Shown: in pieces, positions 8,558-17,222 of the stretch
Position numbering within the stretch: the first letter of the stretch is position 1
Layout: each line of letters starts with the position of its first letter
Assembly (NCBI GenBank): GCA_018242685.1
Contig: JAFEBM010000010.1
Location: forward strand, 1-64,000
Reading direction: 5' to 3'
Length of the DNA: 64,000 nt
Source: Nitrospira sp.
Lineage (GTDB): Bacteria > Nitrospirota > Nitrospiria > Nitrospirales > Nitrospiraceae
The notes under the pieces: generated by a model
Databases searched by the model: none
What the model saw: the letters and a program-made list of their open reading frames with translations, nothing else
What the model was told of the DNA's origin: nothing
Made by a program: the position numbers and the translations under genes

Positions 8558-9667
8558 CTAATAGGACACCGTCGCCAGCGTCGGTACTGTCTCAGCTGGT
8601 CCCTCCACCTGTACCGAGACTCGCCCAATGATACGTCCGTCCTGGGATTCGATATCGACCCGCCAATCGCCAGGGTCAAGGCGCTGCTTGAAACTATAGG
8701 CTCGATAGCCGCCCTCGCGCCCACCGGAAATCTTGAGGGGAATTCTATCCGCATGCATGAACGGCCTCTCGCTGTTCGGGCGGAAGTACCAATGGTGGTA
8801 AATGGTGGTATTGAGATCGACCGGCGCAAAGACGGCGGTGAAGCAATAGATCGGCTGGTTCGAGGGATAGGTCGTATCTGAACGTTTCCAGACCTGATAC
8901 CACCGCTTTTCATAAGAGAGCTCAAACTGGTCGCCGGTTCGCTTGATCTCATGATACATCCCGCCGAACTTCAGCGACAGCGGCACAGGCGGGATCCAAT
9001 TCAGGAAATAAAACCCGACCAGCATACCGATCAGAGCCGCGGCAGGAGCGGTCACACCGATTGCTTCACCTCGCGATCGACCCGGATTATTACAATAAAT
9101 CAACTGAGTCACTCGCAAGATGACCGCGACGCTCACCATCGCCCCAACCACAAAAATAGCAGCATTCATGTAGCCGGTCATCACGGGCAAAAAGAACGTG
9201 AAGAACGCAAAACAGACCACTGCATAAAGACTGATCAACAGCCGAAGATTTGAGAGTCGGTCGCGCAAAAACTCGTTGGTCACCAAGAGCAGGATCAGTA
9301 AGGCAAAAAAGACTGCCGTGCCGGTGAATGTAGCGCTTCGTGAGTAGAAGATTGTATAGGCGCTGAAGAGACCACCGAGCAAGAACTGACTCGCCATGGG
9401 ATAGTAGGGACGGCTCTCCAATACCCAACGCATGAAGGGAGAACATGATGCGAGCTGGGCCCGATCCGGCGGAGGCTCAATTCCCAATCGTCCCGTCAGT
9501 ACGATCAACGCACCCAGTAACGCCAGATACAGCATCAGCACGAGGTTATCCAAAAGCCGATCGATGCGCGTGAGAGTCACAGTGTCATAGGTGACACCCG
9601 AGAGAAAAAAGACAGCCGGCATGAACGGTTTGGTGAGCGCAGACTGAATCTTTGTGAGCGGGCTCAT
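8558..9667 (-). CDS. Polytopic membrane protein with C-terminal DUF2914 domain
   Basis: 369 residues. The first two thirds contain about eight hydrophobic segments. The last 100 residues (from about 255) form a soluble DUF2914 domain: YCFTAVFAPVDLNTTIYHHWYFRP, then GGREGGYRAYSFKQRLDPGDWRVDIESQDGRIIGR. The domain probably faces the periplasm. Family function is unknown. It is followed on the same strand by the YxiG-like gene 73 bp away. Confidence 0.8.
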   Translation of the reverse strand: MSPLTKIQSALTKPFMPAVFFLSGVTYDTVTLTRIDRLLDNLVLMLYLALLGALIVLTGRLGIEPPPDRAQLASCSPFMRWVLESRPYYPMASQFLLGGLFSAYTIFYSRSATFTGTAVFFALLILLLVTNEFLRDRLSNLRLLISLYAVVCFAFFTFFLPVMTGYMNAAIFVVGAMVSVAVILRVTQLIYCNNPGRSRGEAIGVTAPAAALIGMLVGFYFLNWIPPVPLSLKFGGMYHEIKRTGDQFELSYEKRWYQVWKRSDTTYPSNQPIYCFTAVFAPVDLNTTIYHHWYFRPNSERPFMHADRIPLKISGGREGGYRAYSFKQRLDPGDWRVDIESQDGRIIGRVSVQVEGPAETVPTLATVSY

Positions 9668-9744
9668 ATCACCACTGTGCGAAATCGACAGGAATTGGTC
9701 TATAAAAATCTGATTTGTGTGCCGGACGCTTCAGGCACAGGCTG

Positions 9745-9807
9745 AGGTCAAGACTGAGGTAAAACACGTGCATGATCTACTAAAAGCCTTCGCTTCAGCC
9801 TTGACCT
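9745..9807. terminator. Inverted repeat, probable terminator of the 366-aa gene
   Basis: AGGTCAAGACTGAGG (9745-9759) pairs with CTTCAGCCTTGACCT (9793-9807) with two mismatches across a 33-base loop. It lies just after the stop of the minus-strand gene at 9820. No clear T-run follows. Confidence 0.45.
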
Positions 9808-9819
9808 GAAACAGGTGCA

Positions 9820-10920
9820 TTAGACGAACGCCGGTAACGGGGCATATACGACGGGGTGACCGATCAACCGCTCCAACCATGGCGCCATCGCCTCTTCGTG
9901 GAGCGGAGCGTGATTGAGGCGCGCCTCGATCTTGAACTGCCCATTGACTCCGACGATGCCGATGATCGCAGAGGCATCCTCTGCGTCAGGCAACACCGCC
10001 TGCGTCTGAAATTCGCAGAGCGTGGCGTACAGGAGACCGTGCGGTTGAATCGCGCTCTGCACCTCCGGCAGATCATCCAACGGACAGTGGACGGAGCAGC
10101 GGTAGGCAAGCCGCGCTCCCGGCTCGATCCCCTGGAACTCTGTCAAGGCTGCTTCTGAAAACCCCGTGAGGTAGGCACGAACTCCGGCCGGTTCCGGATG
10201 GAAGGTCTCCGCAAGCTTGCTGGCCGGCACGAGAAATTCAAACGCATCGGACGTGTTGTATTCGAACTGACAAGGACCAAACGCATCAGGCCATGAGCAA
10301 AAGAACGGAATGGACGCATCGGAAGGGCGGACGATCACCACGTTCTTCTCCACGTGGGTCTCAATCTGCAGGTCCAACACGGTAATCGCGTCGAGGAAGG
10401 CGGCTCGCCTCTCATCCAACCAGCTGGTCCGATCGGCATCGCCACGCGTTTCGCCGGGCGTGATGACGACCTGAGTCTGGAGGCGAACCCGGATGAACGA
10501 ATGGGCATGCCGAAACCCAATCCAGAACATGGCACGTTGATCATGAAGCTGCAGGACTTCTCGAATGCGCCAGGGATGGCTGATGGAACAATACGTCCCG
10601 ATATCTTGATGACGCTGATAGATCGTATGATAGGCTCCGGATAGAAGAAAGAAATCGCCGCGCCATCGTTCTCGTACATGGACGAGCGTGACGTCTTCCG
10701 TGGCCCAGGGGTCGAGCTGATCGAAGTCGTCGAGCGACCCGACCGTCCAGTCCTCCACATAGCAGATCGCATCGCTGGCAGGCGAGATGGGCCTTAACCC
10801 GAAGGCGGCGAGCCGGTCCCCTACGGCAAGCGCCTCACCGAAACTCAAGGGCGTCTTCGTTTCCCACCGCCGCTCACGCACCGTGAGGGTTCCTTGAAGC
10901 CAGATCGAGGTGGTCGTCAA
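9820..10920 (-). CDS. Conserved-looking protein of unknown function (366 aa)
   Basis: Not recognised. 366 residues, no signal peptide or membrane helix, acidic, rich in Trp, His and Phe. The sequence has an N-terminal beta-strand-like half and a C-terminal half with IIGIVGVNGQFKIEARL, ending in APWLERLIGHPVVYAPLPAFV. It precedes, on the same strand, the DUF2914 gene and follows the YajG-like lipoprotein gene after 41 bp; the three could be co-transcribed. Codon use and frame integrity support a real gene. Confidence 0.7.
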   Translation of the reverse strand: MTTTSIWLQGTLTVRERRWETKTPLSFGEALAVGDRLAAFGLRPISPASDAICYVEDWTVGSLDDFDQLDPWATEDVTLVHVRERWRGDFFLLSGAYHTIYQRHQDIGTYCSISHPWRIREVLQLHDQRAMFWIGFRHAHSFIRVRLQTQVVITPGETRGDADRTSWLDERRAAFLDAITVLDLQIETHVEKNVVIVRPSDASIPFFCSWPDAFGPCQFEYNTSDAFEFLVPASKLAETFHPEPAGVRAYLTGFSEAALTEFQGIEPGARLAYRCSVHCPLDDLPEVQSAIQPHGLLYATLCEFQTQAVLPDAEDASAIIGIVGVNGQFKIEARLNHAPLHEEAMAPWLERLIGHPVVYAPLPAFV

Positions 10921-10961
10921 CCTTCAAAAACTCAATGCCCGTTCCACTGGGTCGCAACGGT

Positions 10962-11636
10962 TCACTCTTGCAGAAGTCGCCGTGACGGGCGTAACGCCTT
11001 GTTGTCGATCGTCGTGTCGACGATCAGCCGATCCAGTCCGTCCTTCAAGGTCGCCGTCAATTGTTCTCGCACATCATCCTCATTAAACCAAAACACCGTT
11101 CGACTCCGCCCCCCTTCAATAGTGCGAATGGTCGTGCTTCGGTCGACAAGGTTCCTGGCCTGAATAGTAAACCGGCTGCTGGTGTCGATCACGGTGGAAA
11201 AGACGCGGCTCTTCACGGTCGCGGAGAAATCTTGCACCTGCCCGCTGATGACAATATCGGCATCCGCGGCAGATCCAGCCGAGGCCACACGTACGTTCCA
11301 TACCCGATCTCGCCACCCACGAGTTCTTAACCGATCGGCGAGTCGCTGAGTGAGCAAGCCCGCAAGTCGATCACCCGACACATCGAACTGCGTGGTTCCT
11401 CCCCAGAGATGAGTGCGCGTCCCCACACGCCCCTTGTCCGCCCGTCGATCGTCAAACGGCTCGATGGCGATTTTAACCGGCTCAATGTCGGTCACCTGCA
11501 CCATCGGCGGCTTCTCGCGCAAATCCAGATAGCGCATTTCTCCTGTTCCCCTACAGCCGACCAGCATGGTCACCGTCATGAGGGCACAGCCCAGAACTCG
11601 TAAGGACGATTGCTTCACAGGCTTCCTCCCTATCAA
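10962..11636 (-). CDS. YajG-like lipoprotein
   Basis: 224 residues with a lipoprotein signal: positively charged start, hydrophobic stretch and the lipobox MLVGC at about residue 28. The mature part has the pattern of YajG-like outer-membrane lipoproteins: IAIEPFDDRRADKGRVGTRTHLWGG, a LAGLLTQRLADRLRTRGW helix, and DADIVISGQVQDFSATVKSR. Probably anchored to the inner leaflet of the outer membrane. Function of the family is poorly defined. Confidence 0.75.
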   Translation of the reverse strand: MIGRKPVKQSSLRVLGCALMTVTMLVGCRGTGEMRYLDLREKPPMVQVTDIEPVKIAIEPFDDRRADKGRVGTRTHLWGGTTQFDVSGDRLAGLLTQRLADRLRTRGWRDRVWNVRVASAGSAADADIVISGQVQDFSATVKSRVFSTVIDTSSRFTIQARNLVDRSTTIRTIEGGRSRTVFWFNEDDVREQLTATLKDGLDRLIVDTTIDNKALRPSRRLLQE

Positions 11637-11702
11637 GGTTCAAAACGAGTGGCGGCCCAGTCTACCCAAGTTCGCCGTCAGAGACAATTAGGATAAAAAA
11701 GT

Positions 11703-12371
11703 TTACGGGGTGACGAGGGGATGCATTAATCGAAAGGTTTCGCATGCCATCCGGGCCAACTGCCCCTCCCGTACTCGTGGGTCTTCTAAGGGCACACAGC
11801 GAAGGACCTTCAGGAACGATCGTTCAGCCACCACGGCAGCGATCTGCGCCTTGCGGTCATGGGTAATCGGCAGCGTATAACCCTCCCCGCGTTTCCACTC
11901 CCATAACGACGGCGCCAGAGAAACCTCTAGGTCTCTTCCCGCGAGCTGGTGGAATCGGCCGAAAAGCTGGCGCTTGTATCGCCCCATCTCCGAACCTTCC
12001 AACAAGATCGCATAGGTCACATGATGCCCCCACCACACCAGCGTACGAAACGTGAACGTGTTCGCGCCGGAGAAGTGTTTGGGACAATCAAGGTATTGAT
12101 ACGGGAAATCCTCCAGATGCTCGCCTTTGACCAGCTGATGGAGGTTGAGATCGAAATCGGGAGGGACGACGAGCGACAGACCTTTCAGGTCATTCCGCAA
12201 TGCGCCATGCGTCGCCTCAAGCATGGCTCGTATTTTGGTCGTGATCGCAGCCTTTTTCCGAAAGAACTGTGCGTCGGCCAGCAGCGCCGTCTCATCGTCG
12301 GTGAACAGCATAGACTGGGCAGTTATGGTATGCGATGGTTCACGAAGATGATGAAAAAGTTCGTCCAGCAA
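11703..12371 (-). CDS. Unknown protein (222 aa)
   Basis: Not recognised. 222 residues, soluble, with HITAQSMLFTDDETALLADAQFF near the start, a Trp/His-rich centre (FRTLVWWGHHVTYAILLEGS) and a helical C terminus. The start shown is a TTG; the frame stays open upstream without an ATG, and the first internal ATG is at 12311, so the true N terminus is unsettled. Located between the lipoprotein gene and two small Cys-pair genes on the same strand. Confidence 0.62.
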   Translation of the reverse strand: MLDELFHHLREPSHTITAQSMLFTDDETALLADAQFFRKKAAITTKIRAMLEATHGALRNDLKGLSLVVPPDFDLNLHQLVKGEHLEDFPYQYLDCPKHFSGANTFTFRTLVWWGHHVTYAILLEGSEMGRYKRQLFGRFHQLAGRDLEVSLAPSLWEWKRGEGYTLPITHDRKAQIAAVVAERSFLKVLRCVPLEDPRVREGQLARMACETFRLMHPLVTP

Positions 12372-12469
12372 GGCCGCAGCGAGCGAAAGGCCGAGGCGTA
12401 CGCGGTTGGTACGTTGAGGCCTTGAGCGATGCGAGAACGACGCTGGAGAGCTTTTGCAACATCCTCAAG

Positions 12470-12847
12470 CTACTTGTGGCGTGTTTCAAACGCCGAAACC
12501 GTCAGTTCGTACTGCCGTCGGCAGTCGGCACAGCGCAGTCGAACAAGATCCTGAAATACATCCATCTCACGGAGCGTCAGAGAAGCCTGATGCGTGGAGA
12601 CGCAGGCCTTGAGAAAGTCCTCTCCCGATGGCTCGTCTCGTAGCGCGTTGCCTCCGACTATTTGTTGAGCCGAGGACGCTTTCGAACTGACCGTGGCAAC
12701 CGTGAGATAATGGGCCGACTTGCATGAACTGCAAGAGAGCACCACCGCACGCTCGTCCGTCATTCGTTTGACAGTCACACAGAGGGGATGGACCGACCAG
12801 CACTGTTGCAGAAACGCCCCGCTTCGGATGATCTGCGTCATGCTCAT
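12470..12847 (-). CDS. Small protein with two CxxC pairs
   Basis: 125 residues from ATG 12847 (a TTG at 12886 would add 13). Two Cys pairs, LSCSSCKSAHYL and LRCADCRRQYEL, sit about 60 residues apart in similar local contexts (CxxCxxxxxL), suggesting a duplicated zinc-knuckle half. No signal peptide. Function unknown. It lies 72 bp upstream, on the same strand, of nothing obvious but directly after another Cys-rich gene at 12919-13209, so the two may form a unit. Confidence 0.62.
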   Translation of the reverse strand: MSMTQIIRSGAFLQQCWSVHPLCVTVKRMTDERAVVLSCSSCKSAHYLTVATVSSKASSAQQIVGGNALRDEPSGEDFLKACVSTHQASLTLREMDVFQDLVRLRCADCRRQYELTVSAFETRHK

Positions 12848-12918
12848 CTCAATCAACAGTGACGCGGTGTGTAGTCCCCTCGGCAACGTTCAAGAATCAC
12901 ACAGGAGTAGCAGAAAAT

Positions 12919-13209
12919 TCAGGGCATAGCTGCCACAGGAGCCCCATCCTTCTTCGGAGAAGGAGAGACGATCCCTTCCTGAACCGAACGACAGGTTTTG
13001 CATACCCGGGGGCGTGCTTTTAAGAAAGAGACCTTTCCACTGGCAAGGCAACTGTAATGAACAAACTCGTCACAGACCGTGCAGCGAGACCAGCCTCCCC
13101 GGAGCATCGTCTTGTCCCGATAGAGATCTTCTTGGCAGACTCTGCACAGGCGTGGTTGAATTGGAAGCGTCATCGGCTCCCACTCGCCGCCTGCTTTTCG
13201 AATACTCAT
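12919..13209 (-). CDS. Small Cys-rich zinc-finger-like protein
   Basis: 96 residues from ATG 13209. Six or seven Cys plus His form a cross-brace-like set: CRVCQEDL, SRCTVCDEFVHYSC and VCKTC. The CxxC...CxxCxxxxHxxC...CxxC order resembles B-box or RING-like zinc modules, but bacterial proteins of this size usually have no known function. An upstream open frame to 13314 exists but the ATG at 13209 fits the domain better. Confidence 0.62.
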   Translation of the reverse strand: MSIRKAGGEWEPMTLPIQPRLCRVCQEDLYRDKTMLRGGWSRCTVCDEFVHYSCLASGKVSFLKARPRVCKTCRSVQEGIVSPSPKKDGAPVAAMP

Positions 13210-13332
13210 AAGAGGTAGAGTATAGCGGGGCGATCGGCGGAAAAACAAGCAAGAGAGCGGCGCAGGGGACGAGAGAGTGCCATGGTCGTGTTTGATTACA
13301 AGAAGCGACCCCAATTTGGCTGCATTTTTTCG

Positions 13333-13689
13333 TTAGGTTCTTTGTGGCGAGTGCAATTTGTCTTTGATGCTCTCACAGAGCGAACTCCACAAATCACGGT
13401 CGAGCTTCTCTTGTGTATTTGGGGCAATGTACAAGCAGCCGTCGCTCTCTACGATCCGAAAGTGCTTCAGATATGTTCGGTCGGTCTGGTCTGTGTTTAT
13501 TACACAAAAATCCCGTCGTGAGCGACTGAGGGCTACCAGACGCGGGTAGTCTCTGTCCTGCCCCGTCAAAAAGTAGAGCTTCTTGGCGACTCTCGGGATG
13601 AGCACTGCGACCGCAGCCGCAACAGTGGCTTCGATCTCCGCGTCGGCCAGATCGATACGAACGTTTGTGTCACTGACTTTGATGCGCAT
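13333..13689 (-). CDS. Unknown protein (118 aa)
   Basis: Not recognised. 118 residues beginning MRIKVSDTNVRIDLADAEIEATVAAAVAVLIPRVAKKLYFL, then a basic stretch and a helical C terminus. No signal peptide. The start lies about 30 bp from an inverted-repeat element (13719-13861), which may carry or disrupt its promoter. Confidence 0.55.
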   Translation of the reverse strand: MRIKVSDTNVRIDLADAEIEATVAAAVAVLIPRVAKKLYFLTGQDRDYPRLVALSRSRRDFCVINTDQTDRTYLKHFRIVESDGCLYIAPNTQEKLDRDLWSSLCESIKDKLHSPQRT

Positions 13690-14322
13690 TGATGCGGAAT
13701 GAACCTACCAATCTTTAGGCTGATCCGCATAAGAATCGGATCTGCCCATTTCTGTCCGTATAACACGCTACTACTGTTCGCGAACAATACGCCATGACCG
13801 TTATCGGTTCAATGGATTGCAACGGTGGGACAACTTATCACGGGTTCTTATGCAGATCGGCATAACACCCGTCCTTGAGTGGGCTCAGATCTAATCCGGC
13901 GGGCTCTGCCTATCCGGCCCTCGGTGATGTACATGCGTGAAAGTCATCGTCGTCTTGGCGTCGCATGGCCCAACAACTCCTGAACAGTTCGAATGCCTGC
14001 CTGTGCATCGCACGCGGGCAGTTCAGAACCGTTTTCCAGCAGGTTTGAATTGGGCGTCCTTTTCGCCCTTGCTTATCCCCCTTCAGGAGAAGGGGGCTCG
14101 GTGGTCTCCTACTGCGCGCATGCACCGAGCACCAAACAAAACTTGTTCGACCCGGAGCCCGTAACAGTGATCTTGGCGACGGGATAAGCACCTCTCTTGC
14201 GTGTGCGCGGTGCGCGAGCACAGGAGACCACGAGATCCCTTTCCCACCTGCTCCGTTTGACTCATCTCCCCTCGTTTGCTACTCTCCGCGCGGGTTGAGG
14301 AGTCCTCAGGAACACAGACTAT
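13690..14322. other. 633-bp stretch without a convincing gene
   Basis: Short open frames on both strands here look like chance frames. The stretch holds the inverted-repeat element at 13719-13861 and a second loose inverted pair, GTGGTCTCCT near 14102 and AGGAGACCAC near 14221, about 110 bp apart. The promoter of the prenyl synthase gene should lie at its right end. Confidence 0.5.
13719..13861. repeat. 143-bp element with 19-bp terminal inverted repeats (MITE-like)
   Basis: GCTGATCCGCATAAGAATC at 13719-13737 and the complement of GGTTCTTATGCAGATCGGC at 13843-13861 match at 16 of 19 positions. The interior has no open frame. Size and ends fit a miniature inverted-repeat element or a remnant of a larger one; no target duplication was found. 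Confidence 0.5.
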
Positions 14323-15213
14323 ATGAACATCGCGGAGTATCTTGAACAGCAACGACTCGATGTCGATCAATTTCTCGACCTCATCGCGCCGACGGCTGTC
14401 ACACCACCAACGACCTTGCATGAAAGCCTGCGCTACAGTCTGCTGGCTGGTGGAAAGCGGATCAGACCGATCTTGGCGATTGCCGCAGCGGAAGCGATCG
14501 GTGCGGCGGCACCAGGCCTCATGCCGGTGGCATGTTCGCTGGAATTCATTCACACCTATTCGTTGATCCACGACGATTTGCCTTCGATGGACAACGACGA
14601 CTTTCGCCGTGGCAAACCGACGAACCACAAAGTATATGGCGAAGCGATGGCGATTCTCGCCGGCGATGCGCTGCTTACCATGGCGTTCGACATCATCAGC
14701 CGTCCCGATCTGATGAAAGGCTGCGACCCAGTGCGGCAGGTGCGGTTGGTTCAAGAGCTGGCCTATGGTTCGGGGAACAGAGGGATGGTAGGGGGACAGG
14801 TCTTTGACATTCAGGCCGAAAACAAAAACATCGATCTGGATACGCTCCAGACCATTCACAAACACAAGACCGGGATGTTGATTCGAGCCGCTGTCCGAAT
14901 GGGCGCGGTTGCCGCCGGGGCCACCGAGCGGCAGCTGGACGACCTGACCGGCTATGCCGAGGACATCGGCCTGGCGTTTCAAATCGCCGATGACGTGTTG
15001 AATGTGACGGGCACACGCGAAGAGCTCGGGAAGAACCCGAATACCGATGCCGAACGGGGCAAGAAAACCTATCCGACCTTCCATGGCGTGGAAGGGGCAA
15101 AGAAGCTGGCCGACGACTGTGTGAGCCGCGCCATCAACCGGCTCTCATCATTTGGTCCTTCCGCCGATCCATTGCGCGAGATCGCCCGGTATATTACGGC
15201 ACGAAAAAACTAG
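14323..15213 (+). CDS. ispA: Polyprenyl diphosphate synthase (farnesyl/geranylgeranyl type)
   Basis: 296 residues of the trans-isoprenyl diphosphate synthase family, condensing IPP with an allylic diphosphate in the cytoplasm. Both Asp-rich Mg-binding motifs are present: DDLPSMDNDD (about residue 83) and DDVLN (about 224), together with GGKRIRP near residue 43 and the GxxFQIADD helix. Length matches bacterial IspA (C15). Downstream genes (HpnA and a carotenoid-type protein) suggest the product feeds hopanoid and carotenoid synthesis; chain length cannot be fixed from sequence alone. Confidence 0.92.
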   Translation: MNIAEYLEQQRLDVDQFLDLIAPTAVTPPTTLHESLRYSLLAGGKRIRPILAIAAAEAIGAAAPGLMPVACSLEFIHTYSLIHDDLPSMDNDDFRRGKPTNHKVYGEAMAILAGDALLTMAFDIISRPDLMKGCDPVRQVRLVQELAYGSGNRGMVGGQVFDIQAENKNIDLDTLQTIHKHKTGMLIRAAVRMGAVAAGATERQLDDLTGYAEDIGLAFQIADDVLNVTGTREELGKNPNTDAERGKKTYPTFHGVEGAKKLADDCVSRAINRLSSFGPSADPLREIARYITARKN

Positions 15214-15297
15214 TGCTGAGCTATGAGTGCTGATTTTGGGAACACAATCCCTCCTCTCTCCGATTTCACTGAAGACTCAGCCCTCAGCACCCAACAC
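15213..15297. repeat. Inverted and direct CTCAGCAC repeats between ispA and hpnA
   Basis: GTGCTGAG (15213-15220) is the exact complement of CTCAGCAC (15283-15290), and a further GAGTGCTGA lies near 15225. The right arm belongs to CTCAGCACCCAACAC, nearly identical to the repeat at 38-52. Could be a weak terminator or a dispersed repeat. Confidence 0.45.
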
Positions 15298-15302
15298 TTC
15301 TT

Positions 15303-16286
15303 ATGAAGGTTCTCGTCACAGGCGCGACCGGGTTCGTTGGAGCGGCGGTGGCGCGAGCACTTGTACGAACCGGCGGCGAGGTTCGCGTGTTGGCGCGACC
15401 GGATTCCGATCTGCGGAACCTCGACGGTCTTCCGGTTGAACGAGTCGCAGGGGACCTCCGCGACCCCGCATCCCTCCGCAAAGCCCTCACCGACTGCCGG
15501 CAGCTCTACCATGTCGCCGCCCACTATGCCCTGTGGGCGAAAAACCCCTCGATCTTTTATGACATCAACGTGGCAGGCACCAGAAATCTGCTGGCAGCAG
15601 CACGTGACGTCGGTGTGGAACGCACGGTCTATTGCAGTACCATCGGCGCGATCGGCTTACCGCCGGGTGGCGGACTCGGCACGGAGCAAACCCCGGTATC
15701 CCTCGAACAAATGGCCGGCCATTATAAGCGCTCGAAGTACCTTGCCGAGCAAGAAGTGCACAGGTTGGCTAAAGAAGGATTGCCGGTTGTCATCGTGAAT
15801 CCGAGTGCGCCGGTCGGCGAAGGCGATGTGAAACCGACACCCACCGGTCAAGTCATTGTCGATTTCATGAAGGGACGGATGCCGGCCTATATTGAAACCG
15901 GCATGAACATCATCGATGTCGATGACGTGGCCACCGGCCATCTGCTTGCCATGCAGAAGGGCCGGCAGGGTGAACGATATATTCTTGGCTCGAACAATCT
16001 ATTGCTTCGTGAAGTGTTTGAGATCCTCAGCAAGTTGACCGGTCTCAAGGCTCCAGCCCTGAAATTACCGAGAGCCGCCGTGCTCCCGCTCGCCTATCTC
16101 AATCATTGGTTGGCCAACCTAACCGGCCAGCCGCCACGCATTCCGCTGGAAGGGGTGAAGATGGCCAAGTATAAGATGCATTACGATTGCAGCAAGGCGG
16201 TCCGAGAACTCGGGCTGCCGCAAAATCCCCCCGAAGTGGCGCTGGAGAAAGCCGTACGATGGTTTCGCGATCATAAGTACGCATGA
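15303..16286 (+). CDS. hpnA: Hopanoid-associated sugar epimerase HpnA
   Basis: 327 residues, extended short-chain dehydrogenase/epimerase. The N terminus holds the dinucleotide motif GATGFVG (residues 7-13); the active-site Tyr and Lys are in HYKRSKYLAE (about residue 140); PSAPVGEGDVKPTPTG and the HVAAHYALWA segment are typical of HpnA. It acts on the sugar part of hopanoid side chains or a related nucleotide sugar in the cytoplasm. No squalene-hopene cyclase gene is nearby, so the rest of the pathway must be elsewhere. Confidence 0.88.
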   Translation: MKVLVTGATGFVGAAVARALVRTGGEVRVLARPDSDLRNLDGLPVERVAGDLRDPASLRKALTDCRQLYHVAAHYALWAKNPSIFYDINVAGTRNLLAAARDVGVERTVYCSTIGAIGLPPGGGLGTEQTPVSLEQMAGHYKRSKYLAEQEVHRLAKEGLPVVIVNPSAPVGEGDVKPTPTGQVIVDFMKGRMPAYIETGMNIIDVDDVATGHLLAMQKGRQGERYILGSNNLLLREVFEILSKLTGLKAPALKLPRAAVLPLAYLNHWLANLTGQPPRIPLEGVKMAKYKMHYDCSKAVRELGLPQNPPEVALEKAVRWFRDHKYA

Positions 16287-16357
16287 GAGAGAATTCAGGA
16301 TCCGGTTGTCAATGATGAGTGCTTGGCTCTTCGTTAATTAGACTCACAACCCAACAC

Positions 16358-17152
16358 ATGATGGAAGTCTTCGATCTCTTTATCAAGACGATCATCCTCC
16401 GCCCCTATGTCTTTATTTTCCTTGCCGCGTTTCTCTTCTCCTCCATCCACTTGATCGGCTGGCCGCGCACCTGGCGTTTCTGGCTCATCAGCTGGATCAC
16501 GGCGTTCGTCTGCGAGTTCTCGTCCACACGCACCGGCATCCCATTCGGTTGGTACTTCTACAACGGCTCAACGGTCGGTCAAGAGCTCTACTTTTCCAAC
16601 GTGCCGTTCATGGATTCCATTTCCTTTAGCTTCCTGCTGTTTGCTTCTTATTGCGTGGCGCTAGGACTCCTCCTGCCGTTTGATTCCTCTCCGAGAGTCG
16701 AGGCTGCACCTCTTAACCAGTTGCGCTTCGACGTGGAGACCCGCACGACTTGGGCTGTTTACGCGCTGACCGCGTTTCTGTTTGCCTTTGTTGATATGGT
16801 GATCGATCCGGTCGCCCTGCGTGGCGACCGTTGGTTCTTGGGCAAGATCTACTACTATCCTGACCCAGGCCGGCATTTCGGCGTCCCTTTCGCGAACTAC
16901 ATAGGCTGGGCTGTGGTCGGACTGATTTCGCTGGCCATCTATTTCCCGCTGGATCGGCGACTCCCTCCCATTTCATCGCCCTCTCCAATTACACCACGGC
17001 TGTTGCTGGGTATCGGTCTGTATTATGGAGTCTTGGCCTTTAACCTCGGCGTGACGTTCTGGATCGGGGAACCTTTTATGGGAATGAGCGGTGTGCTGAT
17101 GCATCTGCCTGTCCTGATCATCTTGCTCATTCGGCTCACTCGGGTCAATTAA
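16358..17152 (+). CDS. Carotenoid biosynthesis membrane protein (CruF/DUF422 type)
   Basis: 264 residues with about seven hydrophobic helices. The segments ITAFVCEFSSTRTGIPFGWYFYN and FVDMVIDPVALRGDRWFLGKIYYYPDPGRHFGVPFANYIGWAVVG are hallmark regions of the CruF/bisanhydrobacterioruberin hydratase-like family, which hydrates end groups of acyclic carotenoids in the membrane. Of two adjacent ATGs the first (16358) is used; an upstream GTG at 16319 would add 13 residues. It follows hpnA in the same direction, consistent with an isoprenoid cluster. Family is fairly sure; substrate is not. Confidence 0.8.
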   Translation: MMEVFDLFIKTIILRPYVFIFLAAFLFSSIHLIGWPRTWRFWLISWITAFVCEFSSTRTGIPFGWYFYNGSTVGQELYFSNVPFMDSISFSFLLFASYCVALGLLLPFDSSPRVEAAPLNQLRFDVETRTTWAVYALTAFLFAFVDMVIDPVALRGDRWFLGKIYYYPDPGRHFGVPFANYIGWAVVGLISLAIYFPLDRRLPPISSPSPITPRLLLGIGLYYGVLAFNLGVTFWIGEPFMGMSGVLMHLPVLIILLIRLTRVN

Positions 17153-17222
17153 TGGCCGCCGCCTGCTGAAGGGTGGCATTCACTTTGCGGAGTTGGTAGA
17201 GTGACGAGAAAGGTCTTCGCAT

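Noticed and set aside
14083-15084. 333-residue minus-strand open frame across ispA
   Set aside because: Antisense shadow of a strongly recognised gene; no family features.
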